Part shown: piece after piece, positions 38,401 through 48,540 of the stretch
Layout of the letters: each line of letters opens with the position of its first letter
How positions within the stretch are numbered: position 1 is the stretch's first letter
Assembly (NCBI GenBank): GCA_964017065.1
Contig: OZ024790.1
Span: 11,391,429-11,455,428 of the forward strand
Reading direction: 5' to 3'
Length of the DNA stretch: 64,000 nucleotides
DNA from: Haliclona indistincta
Lineage: Eukaryota > Porifera > Demospongiae > Haplosclerida > Chalinidae
The notes under the pieces: generated by a model
What the model was told of the DNA's origin: nothing
What the model saw: the letters and a program-made list of their open reading frames with translations, nothing else
The model's database searches: none
Made by a program: the position numbers and the translations under genes

Positions 38401-41400
38401 TTGTAAACATGTTACCAACGTCATAACCATGGTAACAATTACACGATGATTTGTACGATGTAAATGTGTGATAATTGTGTTGTATCTGCATTTTTATTGG
38501 TACAAATTGCTTGGTACAGGTCACATGAAGTCAACTGCATGCCTGACATTGCTCGGTTTTCACACCTACCACACTAGTATGTGTACAGACGATCTTTCTG
38601 TAACACAAGGTAGCGTCAGGGCTTCAAATTAACTTGTTTTCAATTCAGCCAGCAGGGCTAGTAAACAATTGTAACTAGCTCAAAACAGTTTCTACTAGCC
38701 CAATGAAAGGTAAGCATTTAGAGGTTACAGATATATTGCAGGATAGTAAAATACAGATAGAGAATACATTCAAGAACACAACTGCATCAATTTGTAATAA
38801 TTATGTGATCCAAAGACCAATGAAACTAGCCCAATGAAATAATTATGCTTTTGTGAACTTGCTTCTACTCAAATTGTCTTACTAGTTTCTCTAGCTAGCT
38901 GGGCTACCAACCTACTAGCCCAAGCTAAATTTTACCAGCCTCGGGCTAGCGCTAATTTGAAGCCCTGGACCACAGCTTGCTAGACAATAGTGAAGCAAGG
39001 TATAAATTAAGGTTGAAGTGAGCTTTTAAGTAGCTAATTAGTCAATTCTAAGTCTCAATTTTGTAACTATGACGATAGTTAATGTTTTATAGCTCAGTTA
39101 ATTAATGATGTAGTCTACAATTATACTCCATAATTGAATCTCGATAGGTGTTCATTTGAGGTATATTTGCATGTGTCTGACATTATACATGTAGGCAGTC
39201 AGGTGATGTCAAATATGTGCACTGACATAGCTAATGCTGACAGACACCGGGCAGGTGAGAATAACTAGACTATGTAATTCATGTCAGCAAAGATACGGAT
39301 TGTTGACTGTATAACCAATATGTTGTGAGATTACAATGAAGTGCATGAATGTAGGTTATATCCCACGTTAGTGGGATATAACGAGTCATACATCCCGCTA
39401 ACATGTGATATTGCCATGCTAAAGGCTGTTCTGATCTTGGGCACGTGACGTGGAGGGATGTAGATCTATGAACCGTTATCTCCCTCAAATACGGCGATCT
39501 GATTGGTCAGAATAGACTTAGTATGGCATAACAGGAAGGAGCATTCAACTCAGTTTTAGCAAAAACTAAATGAGAATTACTATACAGCATAATTATGCCG
39601 AGGTGGGGGGAGCCACGTAAGCATACAGTAGTCTGTTCGTTTGTGTGTGTGTGTTGGCAATGCGTATCTCAGCAACCGCTTGCTACTAAGCGCTGAAATT
39701 AGCAACACAGGTAGATCTCAGTATCAATTTTTATGAAAAACAAATTTGGCAGAATTGCGATTAAAGGCTTTGTTTTCGAGTTATGGCGTGATTTGCTCGC
39801 CTGGACTGCCGTTGCGAGCGTTCGGGCTTCCTTCAGAGACATGCAGTACTGTCCACAGCTGGCTACATCGCGCTTGATATGTGACAGTGCAGCTCATACG
39901 ACTCCATAAGCAGCAATGAAACTAGCAAGCGAAAGCGTCTTCAGACTCATCTTGCTCGTCGAGTGAGCCTGAGCGAGCAAGCATTGATACAGTCTATGCA
40001 GGTCAGTCTTCAGTAAACAGCTAGTATCTTTATTAGAACAGCTTGTACAATGCATTTTAGCTTCTGTGCTCCTGAAAAATTAATGTGAAATGTCATGCTT
40101 GAAATTGTAATAATAATATTAATTATTAGTAAATGTCACGAGCAAAATATGTGACAAGTGCATGTAATGCTCACTTGAGGAGTGGGAGCTGCCAACGTCT
40201 TCCTAGGAGCTGGGATGGGTGTGGCCGTTTTGTACTTGCGTCGAGGAGGAATAGTAGGCGAGAAGCTGTGTCAAACAGACAATGGAGGCTCAACCAATAA
40301 TAAAATAGGAAAATAAAGACCATTGAAATTATACCACAGATCAAATTTTGATAACACACGAGAGAGCGAATATAATAATATCAAGGATTGCAAATTATTT
40401 TGTAAGAATCCTGTATGGATTTACACTTCTTTTATCCACAATTTCAAAAATGGTCCTTTACACTATAACTATGATGGAAATCAAATCCGCAACTTCTAAA
40501 AATTAATATTCTGCAAAAGGTGATAAGCTATGTACAGCACCTTTGCTGAACTATCAAAATCAGAACTGGAATTATAAACTGGTGTATGGTATTCTCTTTC
40601 TCTACCCACTTTGCAGACGGCACGTATACTTCACGAATCCAGAGATCATCAAAGGTCTGCTCCGTGTCCATTCCACCAAACAAGATCAACTGCAGAACAC
40701 ACAAGATAGGGAGGGTCTAGCTGAGAGCAGTGAGGGTCTAGCTGAGAGCAGTGAGGGTCTAGCTGAGAGCAGTGAGGGTCTAGCTGAGAGCAGTGAGGGG
40801 TCTAGCTGAGAGCAGTGAGGGGTCTAGCTGAGAGCAGTGAGGGGTCTAGCTGAGAGCAGTGAGGGGTCTAGCTGAGAGCAGTGAGGGGTCTAGCTGAGAG
40901 CAGTGAGGGGTCTAGCTGAGAGCAGTGAGGGGTCTAGCTGAGAGCAGTGAGGGTCCAGCAAGTCATATTAAACATGATAATTATGATGTAATGAGGTATC
41001 CAAATTCGCGTAGTAATTATACCTGTGCGTGGGCGGGTGTAAAAAACATGGCGCCACTGCGCACTAGGCAGCAAACTAAGCGCCGTTATCACACTATTTA
41101 TATGTTTTGCACCGTTTCGGTGTAGCTTGCTAGTACAACAGTGCTAATTATTTTCGCTCCAGGTAAGTCGAAATCATAGTTTAAACCAGTTAAAAGACCT
41201 CGGTTTTCGGTGCATATGTGAATTTGGATTCTTCGGACTTCGCCCTCGGTATCCAAATTCCCATATACACCTCTACCTCGGTGTATTTATACCACAATGA
41301 ATAAATGCAACTACACATGTATTTTTCTAAGCCGGGAAGGAGTGAATCTTATGATTTCCCTACCATCTCACAAACAGTGCTCATGCATGCTGCAATTATT

Positions 41401-44400
41401 GTCTTGATAACCGTAGAAAAATAGTACGATTATGTTACAATCCAGATACCTATACTCAACGAAACAACTATTATTCACGCAACACACGTGTTACTGCGTG
41501 TGGTTAATTGTGGTTACTTGCTTGTCCTATGTCTATTCAAAATTACTTGCACATGCATAATTTAAAACAGGAGCGTTTAACTCCAATGCACACAATGGAA
41601 ATATCCAAACATAAACTCCGCTGCGTGTGGCGCACGTAAGGCTTTACGTTTGGATAAATTGCGGCTAGTAGCTTCATTACAAATTATTTGAGTACGATTA
41701 GTTAGTCGGTATACTCACCTTATTGTTACATACAGAGACAGAATGGCTATAGCGGCCATTGGGAAGATCACTACCATCTGTGTTAGCCTGCTGCCATTGT
41801 ATGCTGTCTGAGAAGAAATGAAGTGATCAAGATTAACGTGATGCAGATAAATTTATCATTGGATCAAAAATAAACTAGTAAATTAATTTAAATTTATATA
41901 AAATTCGTAATTTTAATTTTGGCAGCTTAAAAATTTTAGGTAGTGGGTTTACAGTTGGTTTACTTGCTGACGCTATTTGTCATAAATATAGTCAAATCAG
42001 AGCCTGGTTCACGACTTCACAATACTCGATTGAGTTATTATTGTCAAAATAATTGAACGTGAAAATTTTTACATTCTAGTAGGAGCCCTTGAGGAGCAAG
42101 GAGCCCTTTAGGAGCAAGGAGCCCTTGAGGAGCAAGGAGCCCTTTAGGAGCAAGTAGCCCTTAAGGACCAAGGAGCTCTTGAGGAGCAAGCTTTCCCCTT
42201 CGTGTCACAATTTGAGCACCAACACGAAATTGTAAAACATAAAATCTGAACAGAAACCGAAAATTTCCATGTTTACAGTATTATTGAGCCCAGGAGCGTA
42301 GGAGCGTTCAACTGTGGATAATGAAATTTAAAGCCCGTCGCTTGCGCTGCAAAGACTTTCTTTATAAAGAAGGTTTTGCTGGCTGCATAAGATGGCGGTC
42401 ATGGCTCTGGCTGAACGCTTGCTTGGTTTTTAGCTGGATACAGGCAGGACGAAACGTGGATGAATGTATAGGTAGGAAATAGCGAGCCACAACGCACAAA
42501 GAAAGGCACAAGTCCCAAGTAGCAACAGCGCATTGCGGCGAACTTTAGACTTCGACATTACTATAGCAAATACGGTAGTTGAACGCTCTTTTTGAGCCTC
42601 ATAAAACTCAATTTAAAACAAATTAATAGCAGTTTTTACGTAGATGACAGCACATCGTGAACCTATCGTGCACTGCCATATTACTATCAGAGGGAAGTGA
42701 CTTACTCTGGGCTGTGTCGATATAAAACGTGTCGTTGAAACACTTCTCTCCATCATCCATTGCACTGTATCCCCCTGACACGACAAGCACCTAAACAGAC
42801 GGTATGAACATTAAGGGAGTTTACAAAGTCTTTCCCAATGTTCGAATCATTTTGTACCACCATTTTTACCATCTGCACAGCACGGAAAGTTACATTTGAT
42901 AGTGGGTTACAGGTGTGTTTCACAACATATTTGATCACGTGAGATCAGGATCTCACGCGACAAAGTGAATATTTGATACATGTGAAAACCAAGTCTCACG
43001 CGACAAAGTGAATATTTGATACACGTGAAAACCAAGTCTCACGTGACAAAGTGAATATTTATTTCACATGTGATCAAAAATCACATCTAATTTTAGCTGA
43101 AATTCATATTTGATCCACGTGTGCATCATATACAATCGGAAGTCTTGATTTAATATAACTTTTCGTGCTGTACTGGTACTAACAGTTGACTCTACGTGTC
43201 TCTAGTCAGCTTACCCGATCACACACAGAGACCATGACTGGATAATCTCGAGGAGGAGGAGGTACGCCAAGATCACACACCAGTGTCCATACCATTGTGT
43301 CTAAAAGAGACAAAATTCTTTTAACTTTTTGCATACACAATACATTAACAGCAAATTCATTAGCAGAGACACTGCTCCAAAATAAAACTAGCAAGATGCA
43401 ACATGCTATAAAATTAATGAGAAACTTGGTGGTGTTAAACTTGGAGATACTGTACAAATTTATTGATGATAATATTTTGATTATACCATTGATTGAGAAA
43501 TTTTCGTCTATAGAATTTTAATCTTTGCGTTACTTAATTTTCGCTGCTGTATATTCATCATTCACGAGTTTAATTGTCATCACAAGAGGACGCACAACAA
43601 AATTATTTGACGATCAAATTTTTATTGTTGAGCAACCTAAAAAAAAATGTTCTAAAGTATTTTTAAAAAATTTCTTTTTATATTTTTAAAGTAATAAACT
43701 TCGTACTACCAGTGATTGCCGTTCTTACCTAGGTCAAGGAAGTGCAGATCATTGAGCCAGAGGTCCTCCCCAGCACTTCCTCCAAACACAGCTACCCTCC
43801 TGCCGACAACAGCACTGCCGTGGTCACAGCGAGCCTGGGGCACCTGACCCTTGGTATCTGGACACAGCCACTCCATACTGCCTAGGAGAGCAGAAACAAT
43901 AAATATTTTTGTGTCAGCATGGGTATGATCTACTTTCGAATTTTTTATTTAAAAAGTTATTATTGAGTAACACATGCTTTTTTTTGAGAAGAAAATCAAA
44001 AGTTTTGGGCAGAGGAAAGGGCTCTGCAGACAATGCCTACAGATATACACATCGCCAGCACTATTTAATGTTTTTATAACTTTCACATACGTGCTTTTGC
44101 ATAACACAAAACAATTACGGAACATCTATAATACGAGGGACAAACAGCCAGTAGTTAAACTAATACACAGGATATCGATAACTTTAATTCATCACTTTCA
44201 CTCACTAGTATCCAGGATGTGAGTGCTGTTGCCTGCTTTGCCGTTCAGCACACCACCAAACGTCACTATCTGTCCATCGCCGGTGACAACGGCAGAGTAG
44301 CTGAATGCCTCTGGAGCTAGTCCAGTAGTCTCTGGACGCTTCCACACGTGCGCCTCTATAGAAGTGCAATAAACACACCTGAAATACAGCAAATTTCAGC

Positions 44401-46232
44401 TATCTTGAAACACCTGTCTAATGTCTAATGTTCAATCCAGCATTTCATCAACTTAACACTTTAGCGCTAACTAGTAAGTGAGCCTGAGAAAGAGAGTTTT
44501 TGGCTTCAAGTTTGTGAACATTGCACTGAGCTGCTCTATCAATTGCAGCTATTAAAAACACATCATAATTAAAATGAAAATCCAGGTCATCAGCATGCAA
44601 ATAGCCACAGTTACGAGACCATGCTTTACAATCATTAGAAGTTATTGATGTAAATGCAGCTGTTATTAAGATTTATATGTCTTGCACTGTTTGGGCAGTA
44701 TCTTCATTGGCCTATAGAAACGATTTCACCTTACTAAAGCAGTGTTCGATAGGGTTCAAGTCTGGTGAATATGGAGGTAAGAAGAAAACAAGAGCCCCAA
44801 CACTATTTATTAGATGAATTACGTCGTCTATGCAATGGATGGAACAGTTGTCTATGACCACAATTGAGTTCGGGTTCACACCATGCAATTGACAGAGCAG
44901 CTCAGTGCAATGTTCACAAACTTGAAGCCATAACTCTCTTTCTCAGGCTCACTTACTAGTTAGCGCTAAAGTGTTAAGTTGATGAAATGCTGGATTGAAC
45001 ATTAGATATTAGACAGGTGTTTCAAGATAGGTGAAATTTGCTGTACATAATGGTAGCATTAATTTTGTTTATTTTACTAAGTGACGACAACTCTTGAGAG
45101 CACCTGTGACAACACCGTGTGACATACGAATTTGAACCTACATTGTAGCATGAATAGAACACCATTCTATCCGCTACAATACTGTTTTAATTGATGATAA
45201 TATGCCACACAACAATGATCATTGCCTTAAAGCTTTGTGAGTGTCTAGAGATGTTTTTTTTTTCAAATTAGAAAACCATTGTAATCTTTCCAAATTTAGA
45301 AAACCATTGAAATCTTTCAAATAATTATTCAGAAAACCATTGAAAGGTGTCTTTTTTCCAAATTTAGTGCTAGAGAACAAAATTGAGCTTGATCCTTTAT
45401 GTAAGTACAGCACGGCTACATAGCCTAGATTGATTCTCCCAGTTAAGCATAGCCTACTGTTGAATAGCAGCCATCAATGCGTACCTGTGTCCAGTGACCA
45501 AGTTCCATAGATACTGTTGGAAGAGTTGTCTGAGTTGGTCCCTCCTAACAGATATATATTAGTACCTATAGCACTGGAGAGATCACACAAACACAGTGAG
45601 TGCTTTCACTTCAGACATCAAAGAGCAAATAAACATCAAATAAAGATGAATGCCGACAGTAACTATTACGCAAAGACAAGCAAGTACAGAAACTGACCAC
45701 ATACTATTTAAGATGGAATTCGGTAAAGCTAAAGAGTGGTATCTATATACATGCAAAAATTCTGTATTATCATGATGTCAAAAGATCAAGGTCTTGAGTG
45801 TTAAGATTTTGACGAATGACAAGCTTTGGTGAAATCAATTTGACATGCAATGCTTAGTTCTAATAACAGTAAAGAAATTTAGCCGAGTCAAATTTGACAT
45901 CAATAATTTTCTTCTGCTATAATGGTATTTGTGTGTACAAAACTACAAGAATTAGGAATTTTTAAATACAAAAAATTGTCACTGTCTTTATTCAAAGCGA
46001 CTTAGAGTCTGAACTCCACGCTATGCTAGCATTGACGAAATACTTATTCTGACCTGCTAGTTGGTTGCACAGTGACTCAGTGCATCACTTACATGAAGGC
46101 GTGTCCTTCTCTTGCTGATGGCAGCTCTCCCTGTGGCTCTATCTTAGTCCAGTTCAGATCATTTGAGTTGTTGTCTGAAGGAGGGAGGGAGAGGGAGGGA
46201 GAGAGGGAGGGAGGGAGGGAGAGGGAGGGATG

Positions 46233-46287
<55 letters not shown>

Positions 46288-46558
46288 AGGGATGGAGAGA
46301 GGGAATGAGGGAGGGAGGGAGAGAGAGAGAGGAGGAGGGAGGGAGGGAGGGAGGGAGGGAGGGAGGGAGGGGGAGAGGGATGGAGAGAGAGGGAGGGAGA
46401 GGGGGGAGGGAGAGAGGGAGGGAGGGGGAGAGGGAGGGAGGGGGAGGGAGAGAGGGGGAGGGAGAGAGGAAGGGGAGAGAGAGGGAATGAGAGAGGGAGG
46501 GAGAGAGAGAGGGGGGGAGAGAGAGGAAGGGAGAGAGGGAGGGAGAGAGGGAGAGAGG

Positions 46559-46648
<90 letters not shown>

Positions 46649-47639
46649 AGGGGAAAGAGCAAAGACAACAACTGAGTACATTTGTGTAAACAAAATCACA
46701 ACCAGTTTGGGGGGGTTTAGTGAGATATGATAGCCACATTGCAACAGGTGCATGGTAGCAATAAAATATCTTGTATACATGTAAACTAGGTTGAGCTGAG
46801 ATGTCAAAGACGATCGAAGTATCACAGAATGCATTAAAATGTAAAATAAAAACAGTATAATGGGAATACACTTGAGCCCAGTCGAAAAGGCTCCAGTTAT
46901 TGGCTGTTTTACTAGAATGTGTATGTCTCACTAATGTTCGAGGGCAAGCACTGCCCTCTGAGAAAACTAGACTAGTTTAAAGGTGTCTCAGGACTGATTG
47001 TGTTTACAGTGTTTGAATTTCAATGTAACTATGAAATAGAAAGACACAATGCAACCACTAACAATTCGTGTTTATCATATCATCACACGCTCACAGCAAA
47101 CACGCTAATCTCTACAATCGAAAAATCTGCTATTTTTTCCAAATTAAGAGTTTGCTCGGCAACACTGCATGTTAGTCTCTGTGTTTGTAGTTTTAAACAC
47201 AGCTCTTTTTGACCAACAATGGTTTGTTTACTTAAACAATGTTTGCTTTTATCGTGCTGATATTCCCTTGACAGTCCACGTCAAATAGATCTTCAGCTTG
47301 CTATCATGCATAGACAGCTAGTATTCATGTATTCAATCATGTTTATAATACAGCAGCATGTTACACGTACTGGAGAGACAGAACAGATCTGCTAGATAGA
47401 CTGTGGTCTCGTCTATGACGCACGAGCCGCCGAACAAGTACGTCTTGTCTCCAACCACTGCACACGCATGCCCTTGCCTGCATGGAGAACGAAATGAGAG
47501 TCATGCCTGATAGACGTGCTGGATGAACCACAGCTAGCCATAACAGAAGTAGATCATACCGTGCAGATGGTGGACTGCCTTCAACTGACGGCTTGTTCCA
47601 CGGTTTGAACTCCACAGGCTTACTAGTAGCCGTGGCCAT
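31508..47639 (-). CDS. Kelch-repeat propeller protein with C-terminal coiled coil
   Basis: Fifteen exons: 47560-47639, 47371-47477, 46093-46174, 45485-45573, 44206-44355, 43729-43881, 43215-43300, 42706-42790, 41719-41807, 40610-40689, 40175-40265, 36032-36132, 35897-35981, 35516-35620, 31508-31621; 498 aa. Kelch landmarks recur every 50-55 residues: [57 protein letters not shown] and LILFGGMD, preceded by PSARQGH and PSAREGHAF. Residues 1-334 should form a six- or seven-bladed propeller. A Pro/Lys-rich linker ([16 protein letters not shown]) precedes a charged coiled coil (365-498; e.g. [33 protein letters not shown]) ending GLATP. Kelch plus coiled-coil proteins such as yeast Tea1 mark cell ends or traffic; the role here is unknown. 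Weak points: exon 10's donor (GTGGGT at 40609) was chosen to keep phase with exon 11, and exon 12 ends in a GC donor. Exons 1-9 are firm; the join to the coiled-coil exons is inferred from matching phases. Confidence 0.75.
31627..31740. repeat. GAGA/GGGA tract at a 3' splice site
   Basis: Polypurine on the + strand, thus polypyrimidine on the kelch-gene sense strand, ending a few nucleotides before the acceptor of the last kelch exon (31621). It acts as an oversized pyrimidine tract. Confidence 0.85.
32686..32820. repeat. Minisatellite of GTTCTAGTTATTAACT units
   Basis: Five copies of a unit built on AGTTCTAGTTATTAACT with variable spacers (ACTACACCCAGA or GAGA). It lies in the last intron of the kelch gene. 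Confidence 0.85.
34178..34512. repeat. Three-arm palindromic element (forward, inverted, forward)
   Basis: One about 85-bp block containing ATTATTGTTGCAGGTTTTGT, TTTAAGCCCCTTGTG and CTACTTTAGAAATATA occurs forward (about 34198-34257), inverted (about 34286-34345) and forward again (about 34407-34469). A short CACGTGTC/CAGCGGACACG motif sits at each junction. The first two copies make a large hairpin; the third flanks it. Confidence 0.85.
34883..35103. repeat. Palindromic MITE-like element
   Basis: The terminal segments ATTCCAAGGAGCGTACAAC and GTTGTACGCTCCTTGGAAT are perfect inverted repeats, extended outward by an imperfect GGAG-TTAT match. The about 160-bp interior is non-coding. It lies in a kelch-gene intron. 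Confidence 0.75.
37102..37248. repeat. Palindromic element with TCGCGAA-rich ends
   Basis: The left end reads CGTATAGCAGGAAAGTTTCG and the right end is its inverse (CGAAAATTTCTCGCTATACG). TTTTCTCCC/GGGAGAAAA and CGCGAA pairs lie inside. A degraded relative appears near 27775-27905 (CGAAAATTATCTCCCGC). Confidence 0.7.
38202..38282. repeat. Four tandem 20-bp units
   Basis: AAATAAAAAGCTTTATTGAC is repeated four times without change. Each unit itself contains the palindrome AAAGCTTT. Confidence 0.95.
38617..38967. repeat. Terminal-inverted-repeat element
   Basis: CAGGGCTTCAAATTAAC at the left and GCTAATTTGAAGCCCTG at the right are inverted copies. CTAGCCCAATGAAA occurs twice inside. It is about 350 bp and non-coding, and lies in a kelch-gene intron. 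Confidence 0.8.
40712..40952. repeat. About eleven 21-22-bp tandem units
   Basis: The unit is GGTCTAGCTGAGAGCAGTGA, with a 21-bp spacing in the first four copies and 22 bp (one extra G) in the rest. The array ends about 20 bp from exon 40610-40689 of the kelch gene. The repetitive GLAESSE reading on the + strand is incidental. The units are directly adjacent with no spacers, so this is a minisatellite and not a CRISPR array. Confidence 0.95.
42081..42190. repeat. 18-bp minisatellite
   Basis: About six units of GAGGAGCAAGGAGCCCTT with point changes (GAGG/TAGG/AAGG), in a kelch-gene intron. Confidence 0.85.
42951..43060. repeat. About 43-bp tandem repeat
   Basis: Two full copies and one partial copy of a unit containing TCTCACGCGACAAAGTGAAT followed by ATTTGATACACGTGAAAACC, in a kelch-gene intron. 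Confidence 0.85.
44385..45045. mobile_element. Tc1/IS630-type transposon remnant with about 155-bp inverted ends
   Basis: The ends CAGCAAATTTCAGCTATCTT and AAGATAGGTGAAATTTGCTG are inverted copies, and similarity continues for about 155 bp through GACAGGTGTTTCAAG, CTGGATTGAACATTAGA and TTAGCGCTAAAGTGTTAAG. A TA dinucleotide flanks each end, as expected for a TA target site. The unique centre encodes the C-terminal part of a DDE transposase on the minus strand. The element sits in a kelch-gene intron and is far too short to be autonomous. Confidence 0.85.
44712..44903 (-). pseudogene. DDE transposase C-terminal fragment
   Basis: A 63-codon open frame contains [15 protein letters not shown], which includes the second catalytic Asp region, and [20 protein letters not shown], which includes the catalytic Glu of the Tc1/IS630 (DDE_3) superfamily. 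The N-terminal DNA-binding half and the first Asp are absent, so it is a dead fragment kept inside the inverted-repeat element. Confidence 0.85.
46180..46646. repeat. 467-bp polypurine (GA/GGGA)n tract at a 3' splice site
   Basis: It is pure A/G apart from a few T on the + strand, and ends in about 80 bp of perfect (GA)n. On the kelch-gene sense strand it is an uninterrupted pyrimidine run leading into the acceptor at 46175. The long Ser/Leu/Pro and Arg/Glu/Gly open frames in all frames here are artefacts. Confidence 0.95.
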
Positions 47640-47744
47640 GCTTGGAGATCGAAGAGCACCTCGAACTTGCTGTTAGCTTTAGATTACGAGAATATCCGGT
47701 AGATTTGTTTGTTTACACAGTATACGGTAATATACGGTTTATCA
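47640..47744. promoter_or_regulatory. Compact divergent promoter kelch gene / NDUFA7
   Basis: 105 bp lie between the two start codons. It contains repeated TATACGGT and AATATACGG motifs on the NDUFA7 side (47721-47739). A shared bidirectional promoter is inferred from the spacing. Confidence 0.55.
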
Positions 47745-48408
47745 ATGGCGTCTAAAGGCTTGGGGTACAGACAGGCAGGAGCGCCTAACCGAATCACCAA
47801 GTGGTTTAGAAACTTCTTGATGGGTGTAAGTAGCTACAAACTTCTCCAAGCTCTATTATTCACTTGCTAACATGCATGTTTTAGAGACCACTTGAAGAGA
47901 AACCATGGTTACGATCTCCCAAAGACGTTGCCTCGAGGTAGAAAGGCATGGAAGGTGTCATCACTGTCATGTTTCACCATTTTTGTGCTCTAGGTCGCCT
48001 AATCCACCCAATATCCCAGAAGGCCCCGCCCACAAGTTATCTGCTAATTACTACTACTCCCGAGACACAAGAAGAGAAATGCTACCTCCAGTCCTTGCAC
48101 CATCGCTGAAGCACCTCACTGATGGAGAGAGAAGCAACAATGTCACCAGGTCAGTCATACTACATATGAACACCTTAGTTATGACTGCACATGTCTCAAT
48201 CGTGCTGATGCAAAATCTTGCAAATTTTCATGACTGTACAGTATTCTTGCAATGCTGACGCAATAATATTAATCTGAAAATGATTTAACTCACAACTCCT
48301 ATTCCCAACTAAAAATATTCATTTTGCAGCGAAGAGGTAGCTTACCCAGAGCTGACCACACCCCCTGTACCTGGAGTGGGTCATAGATGGACAGAAGAGC
48401 AATCCTAG
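47745..48408 (+). CDS. NDUFA7: NADH:ubiquinone oxidoreductase subunit A7 (complex I, B14.5a)
   Basis: Four exons: 47745-47825, 47885-47937, 47994-48149, 48330-48408; 122 aa, near the 113 aa of the human protein. The signature PNPPNIPEGPAHKLSANYYY followed by SRDTRREMLPPV matches the family's P-G-P-x-H-K-L-S-x-N-Y-Y-x-x-R-D-x-R-R core. The N-terminus has the short amphipathic RITKWFRNFLMG helix, and the C-terminus ends TPPVPGVGHRWTEEQS, with the Trp found in the family tail. It is an accessory subunit of mitochondrial complex I at the matrix arm/membrane junction. It diverges from the kelch gene and converges with the GT4 gene 132 bp away. No cleaved presequence is expected. Confidence 0.93.
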
Positions 48409-48540
48409 TCATCCAGAACCTGTAACCGTTAGTTGCATAGTAATTTATGTATAATTATTTCGAGATAACTAAAAATTATTTTCAAAATCACACAATTTGA
48501 AGAATTATACTATAATAATGCACGTTCAATTTTGCAACCT

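Noticed and set aside
40712..40952. CRISPR-like regular repeat array
   Set aside because: The units are directly adjacent with no unique spacers, in a eukaryotic intron, so this is a minisatellite.
46089..46931. Long Ser/Leu/Pro-rich and Arg/Glu/Gly-rich open frames
   Set aside because: They are produced by the (GA)n/(GGGA)n tract in all frames; only the 82-nt kelch exon at 46093-46174 is real.
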